Below, in pieces: positions 23,621 to 35,385 of a stretch of 64,000 bases of DNA. The first letter of the stretch is position 1. The number at the start of each line of letters is the position of its first letter. The notes beneath the pieces are model-generated. The model was given only the letters and a program-made list of their open reading frames with translations, did not search any database and was not told the origin of the DNA. A program made the translations under genes and the position numbers. Source of the stretch: Bombardia bombarda (taxonomy: Eukaryota; Ascomycota; Sordariomycetes; Sordariales; Lasiosphaeriaceae); the NCBI GenBank assembly GCA_030512295.1, contig JAULSR010000010.1, forward strand, positions 496,001-560,000, written 5' to 3'.

Positions 23621-24636
23621 TTATACCATATCCAATATCTTGTCTAATTTGAAATCCCCCCCCATTAAAGCGCGTAATGCCCTGCCAGATACCCTCAGGA
23701 CTGGGCTGCTCAGCACAAACGTCTGGCTCAAAGCCAAAGCTTTTGACCAGATAGCTGCGCGTAGTTGGCCCGATCGTGGCAATATACGTGCTACGCTCGC
23801 CTTCTTTTGGCTTGGCCTTTCCCGTCTCTTCGTCAAGCATGTCCAGCGCGCCGAGCATGCTGTCACAACCGCTGGGTGAGAAGACAACGGCCCATCTTCT
23901 CGGGCGGTCGGCAGTGTCTCGTAGGAGTTGTTTGAAACTCTCCTTGAACGACGCCATCTCTCCGGTACCGTAAACGACCACCTCATCAACCCGTATCCTC
24001 TTGTTCGAGGGCAAGTTGGGATCCATCAGCGATTTGGGAATGATGTCACGTCTCTGCTCGCCGACGAGGAACAGCAGCGGCGGCTTGGATGGACGGTCGC
24101 TGTACCACGTCCCGTAGTGTTCGAGGATGAATTGGGCCAAGCTCTCACCATTGCCGGTATGCCCCCCAAATATCTGCAACGGTGGCAATTGGGAGATGGC
24201 CTGTAATGCACGCGTAGTTGCTGGGCCGACGCTGTAGACGGGCACGTCTAGAAGATAAGGCCAGCCTTCATCTTCGCCTGTAATGTCGGGCAATCCGGTT
24301 ATCATTCTGTTCTATGTTCGGCCCTACGTTGTCCGCTGCTGCCAGAACTGAATTCTCACCTTTCCCCTCCTCTACCAGACTGGCAAAGGCCTCGACGGCT
24401 CGTTGTGATGTAAAGACAAGGGCCCCATAAGAACTCTGTTGGGACTTGCTTATTGCCCTGGTCTGGAGCAGGCCTCGGACCCTGGCCATCCCCGCATCCT
24501 CGAACCGGTGCTCGAGCACCGGGACAAAAACAGGGTCAAACTGAAAGCCATTCGTGGGCGCTGAGAATAAATCTTCGTAGGAATCCCCTGGCGAGGATCG
24601 CGTCTTCAACAGAAATACGGGCGTATTTTGAGACAT
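23621..24636 (-). CDS. HEM4: Uroporphyrinogen-III synthase (HEM4), two exons, frame break near the 3' end
   Basis: Fourth step of haem synthesis: closes hydroxymethylbilane with inversion of ring D to uroporphyrinogen III. Exon 1 is 24636-24360; intron 24359-24278 (GTGAGA...TTACAG); exon 2 starts at 24277. Recognisable segments are VFLLKTRS at the N-terminus, TSQRAVEAF, YSVGPATTRAL, FLVGEQRRDIIP, VFSPSG and the C-terminal IGPTTRSYLV...FGFEPDVCAEQPSPEG. As given, the frame passes a run of eight G (minus strand, 23656-23663) and continues to 23322 with an improbable tail of about 100 residues. If that run is one base shorter, the protein ends in a compact FKLDKILDMV at 23621 and has 310 residues, the expected size. 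I annotate the shorter form and regard the run as a probable base-call error or a real slip. Shares a 311-bp divergent promoter with ERV1. Confidence 0.88.
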
Positions 24637-24947
24637 TGTTATGTGGACGTCCTGATTCGATATGAGGAAAAGGGGTCCAATTAGTGAAGTTGAGGGCGAC
24701 GGCTGACGATGCCCCGCAGCCGCGAACAGCACACTTGCACGCCCAAGGACTGCCCCACCAGAGCTTTATCGCGATAAGAGCCCTGGAACAAGGAATATCC
24801 ATCCCTGCTGCTTGGCGTTCTGATGCATTTGTCAGGTACCGGCCGGCAATCCCGCCAGCCATCCAGGCGCAATATCAATCCCTATCTTTTGCCATTGGAT
24901 AATGTTTTCTTTTCCATTGATGGATTTTGTTCGATAACAGAATTCGG
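24637..24947. promoter_or_regulatory. Divergent HEM4 / ERV1 promoter
   Basis: Only 311 bp separate the two start codons, which point away from each other. A perfect 12-bp palindrome, TTATCGCGATAA, sits at 24766-24777 and contains two opposed GATAA/TTATC words, the core of fungal GATA-factor sites. A role in coordinating haem synthesis with mitochondrial disulfide import is inference only. Confidence 0.6.
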
Positions 24948-25572
24948 ATGGCAGCAGACGAAACAAAAGACTCGGCGCCTACGGGCGTGGATGCAGGGGC
25001 CGTAGGTACCACAGGCGATGCGCCGCCACCAACCCAGCTGCCCAAGGGAATGATTCTTGGGAAAGATGGGAAACCGTACGTCTTGGTGGAAGTCGAGTTT
25101 ACCTATCCATTCCTGAACTAACAAGATTTCACGCGCCTTCAGATGTCGCGCCTGCAACACTAAGCAAACCTTTATGAACTTTGCGGCGCAGGCCAAATCC
25201 AAGAAAGCCGCCGCCATACCCGTAATGCGGAAGGACTGCCCTGCGGATGTCGAGATCCTGGGCCGGAGCACCTGGACACTGCTACACTCCATAGCCGCCA
25301 CCTACCCGACGACGCCCACGCCCAACGAGCAGAACGACCTGAAGTCCTTCATGGGGCTGTTCGCCAAGCTCTACCCCTGCTGGTTCTGCGCCGAAGACTT
25401 CCAGAGGTACATCAAGAAGGAAGAGCCGCGCGTCAGCACAAGGGACGAGTTTGGCAACTGGCTCTGCGAGGCCCATAACGAAGTCAACAAGAAGCTGGGA
25501 AAGCCGACGTTCGACTGCTCCAAGTGGCAGGAGAGGTGGAGGACTGGGTGGAAGGACGGCAGCTGCGATTGA
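24948..25572 (+). CDS. ERV1: Mitochondrial FAD-linked sulfhydryl oxidase Erv1, two exons
   Basis: Reoxidises Mia40 in the intermembrane space disulfide relay and passes electrons to cytochrome c or oxygen; also needed for cytosolic Fe-S protein maturation. Exons 24948-25075 and 25143-25572 join at a GTACGT donor and a TTCAG acceptor to 185 residues, normal for fungal Erv1. The N-terminal shuttle motif CRAC is formed right after the splice junction. The Erv/ALR domain follows with the FAD-binding W-x-LLHSIAA-YP segment, the active-site YPCWFC, the CEAHNEVN segment and the structural FDCSKW...GSCD end. The ATG at 24948 follows the Asn-Arg-Ile codons that also lie in frame; no earlier ATG exists in that frame. 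Divergent partner: HEM4. Confidence 0.96.
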
Positions 25573-26462
25573 ATTCCCACGACGACGCCTTGCTCGGTTC
25601 AAAAAAGAAAAGAGAAATCAATTGTAACATACTGTATCACGACATATACGACTTGCCCCACAAAGCGAGGTAGCATTGGAATTTGGCGTTCGGAGGCGGA
25701 AGCGGCATCATCATTCTCCTCTCATATTCTTTTTTTCTTGCATTTAAACACAATGGCAAGAATTTATCCTTGTTTGGTTCAATAAGAGATGCGTGCAGCG
25801 ATGCTCATTTCACAACATCTTCTGGCTGAATATAGAAAGTAAAGGAAGTGGAACTAACTGCGTGTGTGGACGTTGTGATCTCAACTAGAGGAGCAATAGA
25901 GGCGCAGGGTCAACTTAGTATGGCGCACAATACTAGCGCTATTATTCTTCGTTCCTCGTGGAGCCGCGTCGTTCTAATAGCGAAAGTACCCAGTATAGGA
26001 TTTGTCGGCAATGTCCATGTTGGAGCCGGCGGTGGGCAGACTCTTCGAACCCTGATGTCGATTACATCACTCACACGTGGAGACGACCTCTATATTCATC
26101 TACACGGCGGGATCCGGGCCCATACGGTCCGCATGCGCTTGGACATCTGCTGTCATATCTTGCGGTATTCGACGTATTGGACGTATCATCTGCTCATGGC
26201 TGATCATATCACCCCAGCTCACAGGCTTCTTGTCTGCCTTTTGACGGGCCTCCAGCGTCTGGTCACAGGTCATGTTACTTGAGAGAGCTACAAAACCCGA
26301 TTCCCCCATCTCTTCTCTGCTTGCGCAGGAGCTTGTAGGGTAATGAACTACCTGGCCAGATGTTATCATTTCCTTGTCAAGATCCCGACCTCGTCTTTCG
26401 TTTTATTTGATTGAGAGCTAACATCGACGGATACTGACCTTTGGGACCGCATCAGCTTCACG
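25573..26462. other. Spacer between ERV1 and pyruvate decarboxylase
   Basis: About 0.9 kb containing the ERV1 3' region and the pyruvate decarboxylase promoter. No gene and no clear regulatory motif recognised. Confidence 0.6.
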
Positions 26463-28236
26463 ATGGCAATGGATATCAGGACGAGCAACCTCACGACGCC
26501 CGTGACAGTGGCAGAATATCTGTTCACCCGTCTGCACCAGATTGGCATCCGCTCGGTCCATGGTCTTCCAGGAGACTTTAATCTGGTGGCCCTAGACTAC
26601 ATCCCAAGGCCAAGCTGAAATGGGTGGGAAGCGTGAATGAGTTGAACGCCGGTATGAAACCTCCACCAAACCTGCCCAACGGCCTGCTTACCACATCCCA
26701 GCATACGCGGCTGACGGCTACGCCCGCATAAAGGGCATCGGTGCCCTCATCACTACGTTCGGCATCGGCGAGCTCTCAGCCCTTAACGGCGTCGCCGGCG
26801 CATACTCGGAGCACATACCCCTCGTGCACATTGTCGGCTGCCCATCGACCATCTCCCAGCGCAACGGCATGCTACTACACCACACCCTCGGCAACGGCGA
26901 CTTCCACGTATTTACCAACATGAGCGCCAGCATCTCGTGCGAACAGGCCAAGCTGCTCAACCCGGCCGAGATTGCCTCCCAGATCGACCACGCACTCAAG
27001 GAGTGCTGGGTCAAAAGCAGGCCGGTCTATCTCTGGCTGCCCACGGACATGGTGGAAAAGAAGGTCGAGGGCGAGCGGCTCAAGACGCCCGTCGACCTGG
27101 TCGAGCCCAAGAACGACCCCGAGCGCGAAGACTACGTGGTCGACGTCGTGCTAAAGTACCTGCACGCAGCCAAGAACCCCATCATCCTGGTCGACGCATG
27201 CGCCATCCGCCACCGCGTGCTCGGCGAAGTCCAAGACCTGATCGACAAGACCGAGATCCCCGTCTTCGTCACGCCCATGGGCAAGGGCGCCTTCAACGAA
27301 TCATCCCCCAACTACGGCGGCGTCTACGCCGGCTCGGGCTCGCACCCCGACGTGGCGGCGCTCGTCGAGGGCTCCGACCTCGTGCTGTCCATCGGCTCGC
27401 TCAAGAGCGACTTCAACACGTCGGGCTTCTCGTACCGCACCTCGCAGCTCAACACCATCGACTTTCACAGCACCCACTGCCAGGTCCGCTACTCCGAGTA
27501 CCCCGGCGTCAAGATGCGGGGCGTGCTGCGCAAGATCGCCGACCGCGTCGACGTGCTCAAGCTGTCCAAGTCGCCCATGGCCAAGGTCGAGAACCAGGTG
27601 GCGCAGAACATGGACGACTCCAAGACCATCACGCAGGCCTGGTTCTGGCCGCGGCTGGGCGAGTACCTGCGCGAGGGCGACATCGTCGTCACCGAGACGG
27701 GCACGCCCAACTTTGGCATCTGGGAGACCAAGTTCCCGCCCGGCGTGACGGGCGTGACGCAGGTGTTCTGGGGCAGCATCGGGTGGGCGGTGGGCGCCGC
27801 ACAAGGTGCCGCGCTGGGCGCGCGCGACGCGGCCCAGGACAAGCGCACGATCCTGTTCGTCGGCGACGGGTCGTTCCAGCTGACGGCGCAGGAGGTCAGC
27901 ACCATGATCCGGCACGGCCTGCGCGTGACGGTATTCCTGATCAATAATGACGGGTTCACGATCGAGCGCTGGATCCACGGCATGGACGAGGCGTATAACG
28001 ATATCAGCATGTGGAACTATACCGCGATCCCCGCGGCGTTTGGCGCGAGCGAGAAGCAGGCGAGCTCGTTTGTGATCAAGACGAAGGAGGAGCTGGAGAA
28101 GCTGCTGACGGATAAGACGTTCAATGAGGCAAAGGGGTTGCAGTTTGTGGAAGTTTTTATGCCGAGGGAGGACGCGCCGAGGGGGTTGAAGATCACTACG
28201 GAGATTTCGGCGAGGAACATTGCTAGGACTGAGTGA
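26463..28236 (+). CDS. Pyruvate decarboxylase, two exons, one-base deletion in exon 1
   Basis: Thiamine-diphosphate and Mg-dependent decarboxylation of pyruvate to acetaldehyde, the first step of ethanol fermentation in the cytosol. Exons 26463-26651 and 26702-28236, split by a GTATGA...CCCAG intron. Visible are the N-terminal VAEYLFTRL, HGLPGDFNL, the cofactor-activating Glu in VNELNA, the paired His of LLHHTLGNGDF, and the ThDP motif GDGSFQ...INNDGFTIE. Between 26601 and 26606 the sequence reads ATCCCAAGG where family continuity needs one more C; as written a TGA follows at 26616. With that base counted the product has 574 residues, as expected, and every downstream motif is intact. No other damage was found, so a sequencing error is likelier than a dead gene; a very young pseudogene remains possible. 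Confidence 0.9.
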
Positions 28237-28879
28237 GTTAGGGAAGGGGGGCTGTATAGTTGGTTTGTGATGTTGGTTGTATTTGGTTGTAGTGGTACCA
28301 CTACTATGTGTAGCTATATTAACAGAGTTTCACCTTTCGTCACGAATAATGCTGCGCATTTGCACCATGTTCAATATTCTTGCCGTTAGTGATGTTTATG
28401 CTAAAGGTCATTGTTTCGTGGGCTTCAATAATGACATTTTCTGTTGATAAATTCAGTCTTCTTTCATTTTTGGGCCATCGCATCATCATGATCGTGCAAC
28501 GGTACAACACTCTGCATATGATTGCTTAGAAAAGGAGCAGAAAAGGGGTTATTCCACGTGATCAGAAGCTAAAACTCCATCCAGGGAAGGCGCGACTCGC
28601 TAAAATAAAGCTGGCTTTTCTGCTACAAACCTGTGGTACGGAGCACTAAACTTATCCATTGGCGAATCATCGACAAGACATCTTGGTATCCTTCTTTTGC
28701 CAACTTTATTTCTCACTCATTGAGACGGCGTCTTCTCATTGGCATATCCCGCCCAGACACAGGCATCATTCCCACTACCTACATACCACACCTACTTGTC
28801 GCGACCCTTATAACTTGGCACAGGGATAGATTCCCTCCTCACTGCATCAAAGCCCAGAAAAAAGACAAACTTGACGAAA
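28237..28879. other. Spacer between pyruvate decarboxylase and TAN1
   Basis: About 640 bp, AT-rich near the PDC end. Holds the PDC 3' region and the TAN1 promoter. No gene seen. Confidence 0.6.
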
Positions 28880-30788
28880 ATGGGAGAGGGTGGAAATAAG
28901 AGAAAGGATGCGCCTGCGGGCGGAGACGGCGGCGCGCAGGGCAAGAAGAAAAAGGTTGGTACATGAAATCCCATGCGCATACATATTTTTCTCACGTAAT
29001 GTTTCGGTTATTTTTATTCTTCTCTTCGTTGCGAAATGCTTTCCCTCTATGAGCCGCATGAGGGGACGGGGTGAAGGTAGACCACCGGCAGGCACTTGGT
29101 TTACTTGAGTGGATGGATGGATGCGAATGGACGTCTCAAACCCCCCTGCTTATGAGCGAAAAGCGAGCACGAGCAATTCCATGGCGATCGATGAACAAAG
29201 TTCCCCTTTCTAATACGCAGTATTCTGAACGAACACGAACTCAGTCCCCAAATATCCTCCGTCCCTTCCGTCCCCTTTACCTGCCTAACTTGGCGTATCA
29301 TCATGGACTACTGCCGCAATGTTTGGTTGGCAATGTTGAGCTCAGGGCTGACCTATACCACCTTTGGATCAAAAGACAGGAAACTCTGGAAAATGGATGA
29401 CGCCGCATCAGCAGGCCAAGATGACGGCCTCGAATGACGGCATGCCCCAGCCGGGCGACGTGGGTATCTGGATAACGTGTGCCAGACGCCAGGAGCGCAG
29501 GGCGGCCAAGGAGGTCGCCCAGCTGTTTGACGAGGTGTGTAGATGTTCTTTCCATCTCTCTATCTTTGTAGTACATGCCGTAACCCATGTCCCCCTCTTC
29601 CCATTTCTCTTCAGACAAACAAAGGGGAGACAACTCGTAAAACAGTGCAAATCTAAAACTACCATAACCAATCATTAGTACGCCGACAAAGTCTACGGCA
29701 TCAAGGTAAAAGACGACGTCAACTCTGACGACGAAGATGCCGAGGTAGACATTGAGGCCGCCATCCAGAAGGAGGTCGAGGGCATCAAGTCCAAAGACAA
29801 GGGCCAAGACGGCGAGCAGCGCGTCTTCACTGTCATGAAGATGGGCGTCGACTGCCTGCTCTTCGTCAAGACCAAGGCGCCCGTCGAGCCCGTCGAGTTC
29901 GTAAGGCGCATATGCGAAGACGCGAAGCAGTGCACGGATCCGCGGCAGGGCAAGACCCGCTACGTCAACCGCTTCACGCCCGCCACCGTCATGGGCAAGG
30001 CCACCGAGCAGGGCGTCCTCGAGCTCGCCAGGACTGTGCTTGCTCCGCACTTTGACCTGACGGGGAAGAAGGAGAAGAAGAAGAAGGAGGAGGAGGAGAA
30101 GAAGAAGCACGATGGTGAGGATGCTGAGACGAAAGTAGAGGGAGTGGGAGCCACTGCTCCTCCTCCCCCTCCTTCAGGGGAGGACACAACAGGACAACAG
30201 CCCCAACAGACAGAAAAGGGATTCACGGTGAGTCATCATCATGCTGGTTGGGGGCCAGCGGGCGCGCACGATTCGCCCCTTTCTGCTCTCCTGATGTACC
30301 AAAATATTGCTGCTTGTGAGCCGCCGAACTGACATTTCGGCTTTTCTGTTACAGTTTGCCATCCGGCCGACGATTCGCAACCACAGCGCAGTCAAGCGAG
30401 ATTTCATCATCAACGAGATTGCGGCGCTCATCAACGACGACCGCCACAAGGTCAACCTGACCAAGCCCGACAAGGTGATATTGATCGACATATACCAGGT
30501 ACGTTGTGAATAACAGCAGCCTGGACCTTCCAGATGTAGTCAGATCAAGCGAGAAAGCAAGCAAGCAGTTTGGTTTCGCTTATTTGCCCCTTATTAACAC
30601 GATACTGATATTGATGAATTTAAAAACAGACCGTTTGCAGCATGACGGTCGTGGATAGTGACTGGGAAGAGCTTAAGCGGTATAATATCACTGAGCTGTA
30701 CAACGAGGCGGTTAAGCGCGGCGGTGCTGCGATGGCGGAGGCGGAGGCAGAGGAGAAGGCGAAGAAGGCAGAGGAGGGAGGGAAATAG
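28880..30788 (+). CDS. TAN1: THUMP-domain tRNA acetylation factor Tan1, five exons
   Basis: Tan1 binds tRNA-Ser and tRNA-Leu and, with the acetyltransferase Kre33/Nat10, makes N4-acetylcytidine at position 12. Exons 28880-28958, 29380-29534, 29679-30227, 30355-30498 and 30630-30788 join in frame to 361 residues. The first intron is long (420 bp) and its GTACAT donor is the only nearby choice that keeps the frame into the GNSGKW segment. The N-terminus is Lys/Gly-rich. The THUMP domain includes CRFxP-type features in TRYVNRFTPATVMG and the strongly conserved FAIRPTIRNHSAVKRDF and VILIDIYQTVCSMTVV, the latter completed across the fourth intron. An acidic/Lys-rich insert (about 30070-30230) splits the THUMP region and is longer than in yeast. 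The C-terminus is Ala/Glu/Lys-rich. Confidence 0.93.
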
Positions 30789-33700
30789 TGGAGTTGGTTG
30801 AGTGTGAGTTAGGGAGTGACGTGACTTGATAGCTGAGGCAATAGTCTACTTGTGTTCGCTGTACTTGGGTGCAACGGAGTGGACTATTGGCAAGTATGGT
30901 AGGAAGCAGGTAGGTAGACTCTTGGACCTAAGGCAGCTGGTAGATACCTACCTTGGGGAAGACACAATGAATATGCCAATCGAGCTGGACAAGATAGCTA
31001 CTGTCGGTATGTAAGGTAGCGTATGTATGTACTGTATGTACATTTGACTGGACCAACCCAGGTACGTTCAATAATGGTGCTCAGTCCGTGAGAATGTTTG
31101 TCCTCCTGGCTATGTACACCTACCCTATTGCGGTTACCTCCCTCCGCCTTTCCTGGGGGGACCACACACACACCCATCGCCGATTCACCGTTGTAGGTAT
31201 ACCGGTTGTTATATCCGCATACGACCCTGAGGGTACGTGCCTTCCGGCCAAGGGATTCGGCGGTATTACTACCGCTCATTTACCAAGCTTTTATGTCAAC
31301 TTGTATCCGTAATTGCTATCAGACCCGGGGCATTTGTAGCCTGGAGTGGCCGTATACGGCCATGCAACGCAACAGTTGGTTGGATGTTGCTGTTGTTGTT
31401 GATCGCACACTTCCGTCTCTCTCTACACAGTAGAGTTGCATTGCAAAGTGTCTTACCGGAGTCCATATCAGGTAGCTGAGGCGAAAATGTCTGGTTTTCA
31501 TGCAGAAAAAGCAGAAGGAGCTAGCAGCAAGCAGGAAAGCTTGTTAGTAGGAGGAGGGGAGGGCACGTAGGCTCTGCGTCGGAGAAAGTGAGATAGGAGG
31601 GACTCGGACCTGTTCCCATATTGACCAACTCGGATTCTTTTCAAGATTTACCTTTGTAACTAGACTAGCAATATCCTGAAGAGGAACAATAATAGCAATT
31701 TCTACATGCTGCTGGGTAATAAGTGCCTTGGCAGCAGTGCAGTAGCCGTAAGTCACTAGAGTGGCTTTACGGGGCCGTGATAGCCAACAGAAATGAGAGC
31801 CATCGCTCCGGTATCGTCAAGTGTGAAGATGATGGATGTTTTGGATGAGAACAGAAGTGATGGTGGCCCGTGAATTGCTTGCTTGGTCGCTCGTTCGTAG
31901 ATTGTAGTTTGCTGAGGACCGAGAAGCGGTACCTAGCTGCAGGGGCATGCCTGGCCACTAAGCCCTATTCCAGACATTTTTGACGAGAAGGAGGGGGACG
32001 GAAAAAACAGGTCGTTCTGTGGCCCGTGATGTCCGGCTTGTAACCTTACTATATTCAATTGGGAGGGGTGGTCCGGGCTACGGGCTACGGGCGACGGAGG
32101 AAAGAACCTGGAAGACATGGACGACAGACACTTGACGCTACTGTAGGTGCAGGCGCGCCGGGCATTATGGCCGCTTCATCCGGCGGCTCCAGCTCCAGGG
32201 TTCCAGGGAGGCGGGACGGACGACTGGGAGCCTGGGACTATGGACTCTAGTGGACTGGGGATGGGAAGCGAGTTGGTACCTAGACCTAGTCAGTATTAAA
32301 TACACAGGTAGGTAGCTATAAGTGTCAAATGTTGAAATGGAAGCCGCTTTAGCCGTCTTCTTGTCAGCTACCTTGGGTTTGTTGTTGTCTTCCGTCTTCG
32401 TCGTAGTAATTACGCCCGACACGTGGGTGGTTGCCCGCTTGCTTTCCACAACTTTTTCGTTGCATGAATGTTTGATCAAGCAAGCAAATCACGTCGTCGC
32501 CTTACCGAGGGACGATAATGAGCTCCTCGCTACGTACTGCCTAGGAAGGCAACTGCAAAGTGCAACATGCATCTTTGGGCTGGCTGGCTGGCTGGTCGGC
32601 AGGCAGACAGGCAGGCAGACAGGCAGGCATTGGGAGAGGCATGCTACACCGTGCTCTCATCCATTGATATCCAACCTGTGGACGGCGGCAACCTGGAACT
32701 TTTGTCTTCATTCTCCGGAAGAAGGCATGGCAGCCCAGACACGGCAGGAACATAAATTACGGGACGCACACAAGTATGGTAGCAACCTACCTGACAGCTG
32801 CTACCCTGCACGGTAGTTGCTACCAAGATCGTGCCTCCCGTCTCGTAGTGTAAGTGGCAGGTGCGATGGGTGTGGTGGTTGCTGTAAGATTGGAGATTGT
32901 TCGCTGGAGGTCTGGAAGTGGAGGTTGAGGTGATGATGGCGCCGTAGGTGGTTGATGGTCGGTGCTTTGCTTCATGTTCACTGCTGCCGAACCCCGCCGC
33001 CGCCGCCAGCCGTCCGTCAAAAGTCAAAACCGTCATTTCTGTGGCTGGGCCGCCTGGTTCTCGCTTAACGCCGACCAATCAGTTAATGCCCGGCTCGCTT
33101 GTTTCGTTCCGTCGACGGGCTGCTACTAGCAGCCCGCCTGTAATTGAGCCCCAGGCATACCTGTAGCAAAACCTACGGGTATCTTTTTCAGGTCTCCAAA
33201 ATGCTCTTGCCGTGCCTACTAACTTCGGCCGCAGGATAGAAAATGCTACCCTGATACCAGGGACCCTCAGTTCCCACCAAACCAGGACCAAAGAGTTCAC
33301 CGAGATCTTGCCAAGTATTGATTTCACCGTCTGCATGGTTCTTAGTCCTGCTACAATACAACGCCTGCAACTGACGACTCCGAAGCTAATCCGAATCTAC
33401 GGGCCTGCCTACCTAAACTGCACTACCATCGTCCTTGCCTCGCGAAACGGCCCAGTACTGTGTAGTCGCGCAATGGGCGTTCCAATTTTTCCCCATCCTG
33501 CCGCTTCTTCTACTGTGGTACCTGCAATCAGCAGAACCAGAGAGGCGGTCAAGGGGGGAAGAAGGGACAGAACACACAAAAGGCAGCATGCATTGCATGC
33601 AGCAGCCTAGCAATTGTTCTCTGCACGTCGCGGATAGGGCGATGCACGTCTGACTGAATGACTGACTAGACTGACTGATTAGGTTGAACTGTCTGGCATG

Positions 33701-35385
33701 TCGTCACCGCACGCGCTGGATCGAGACATACCTTAACGGGCAGACAGCAGAGACACTTTTTGTCCATTGGTACCCAGTGGTTGGCAGGTCCAGGTCTTCA
33801 GCCTCACGGCCAACCGCTGCGGTCCAAGCCCTCAACACATGGAAGATGTTGCTTTGTCAATGAAACCCCCCGCCGCCGCCGATGCCTCGTTCTTTCTTTC
33901 TTTGAGGGGAAGGGGCAGGCGACGGTCAAGCAGCGGGCCAAGAGACGAAACGACGCGCCACGGTGACGGGTTGGCGGGCTCATGGACAGGCACGTGTAAC
34001 GTGTCACTTCATCGGGCCGGATGTGCCAAAAAGAAGGCTCGATATCACCATGTCTTGTCTTGTCTGTCTCGATATTGCACCTTTCCCGTCTCAGATCGCT
34101 GCCGAGATGGAAGAGAAGAAACCAAGGCAAGGTATTGATGGGTACCATGTACTTGGTACCTAGGTATGTACGAGACTTAGCTTCTCCCCAAACGAAACTC
34201 GACTCACGCGCGCCCTTCCCCTTCTTCCCTACCGGTTTCGTCTATTTCTTCGCGCCTCGTCCAACGACGACGTCGAATTTCGCGAATCTGGGCACGAGCT
34301 TATGCGACCTCAATGGGCTTCCTATTCTGGTAGTAGGATCGCCCGGGGTGTGTGTTTGGGCTGTTCCTCTTTTATACATTGTACGGGTAACAAACAACTT
34401 ACAAATCCGCCTCAGCGATCCCATCAGAGTCCATGGTCCCGGTGACGACTGACGGCAGCTAAGGCCTAACATCAGCTCCATTGCTAGTCGGTCGTCTTTC
34501 TCGCTACACAAAGCGCCTCATTCGCCAACCAAGAAAAATAATAATGGCACTCCATAAGAACCCGCTCTTGGCAGGCCCCGTTCACTTTGTCTTCTACACA
34601 GTGGACATGGCTCGCCCTTGTAGTTCCTTCACCCACCCAGGTGAAGGACGGAGCCGCCAACATACACCCTCCACGGGTGTTGTTCATGACATGACTGCAG
34701 TTGCAACTACCTACGTACGTAGTTTGTGTATGCGTGTAAGCAGGCAAGCAGCAAAGGAAGCAAGCCACGTCCGTCACGTACCCCTGACGCCCCGGCTATC
34801 AGAGAGACCAGCTTGTCCATGGTGGAAATCGCCTTCTTCCTAACCCTGAGCGTACACAATGCATACTTAGACTAACCACAACACCACGGACCCAGCAGTT
34901 GTTTTGGTGTCTCGTCTCCTCTTGGTAACATTGGCCTTGCTGTCAGTCCCGCCCCCTCGGTGCATTTATCTATCGTTCTGCGGGCTCCTGACGGCTCGGC
35001 TCTATTGTAGCGCGATAGGTCGCCCTGGTTCTGGTGCTTCATGTCTGCTCTGTTTAAGCTACCTTGAAAATACCTACTATTTGGACGTTGACATCGCCTG
35101 CCCAACTGGACCAGTTCCCCTTTTCCAGTTGTTGTACTGATATCAGCCCTGACTGACAAGAACCTATAACAAGACTACCACATATATATGTGCCGGCATC
35201 CACACACCCACCCACCTACCAACACGCCTAAGACTATCAAATATACCCTTCTAATTCTTGGGAGCAAGCACTACCAAACCAACCAAGCAGCCAGCAAGTC
35301 AGCTAGGTAGTAGCATCTACCCTAGAAAACAAAAGGGGAGTCGATAATAATTACAACTCGTTCTGGCACACCCCGTCTTGTGACT
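30789..35385. other. Gene-free spacer between TAN1 and the phosphotransferase-like gene
   Basis: 4.6 kb without a recognisable gene. It contains many AGGTA/TACCT words (for example 30908-30960 and 34140-34165) and a short imperfect GCAGGCAGACAG tandem at about 32598-32630. The last few hundred bases are C/A-rich like a fungal 5' leader. No transposon ends, tRNA or conserved domain were seen. Confidence 0.5.

Noticed and set aside
26937..27947. Long Arg-rich open frame overlapping pyruvate decarboxylase in another frame
   Set aside because: It is a by-product of GC-rich codon use (C/G at third positions) in the real gene; it has no domain and its composition is the shifted image of the PDC codons.
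32580..32632. CRISPR-like alternation of short repeats
   Set aside because: It is a simple GGCT/GCAGACAG slippage tract without spacers of uniform size; CRISPR is not expected in a fungal nuclear genome.
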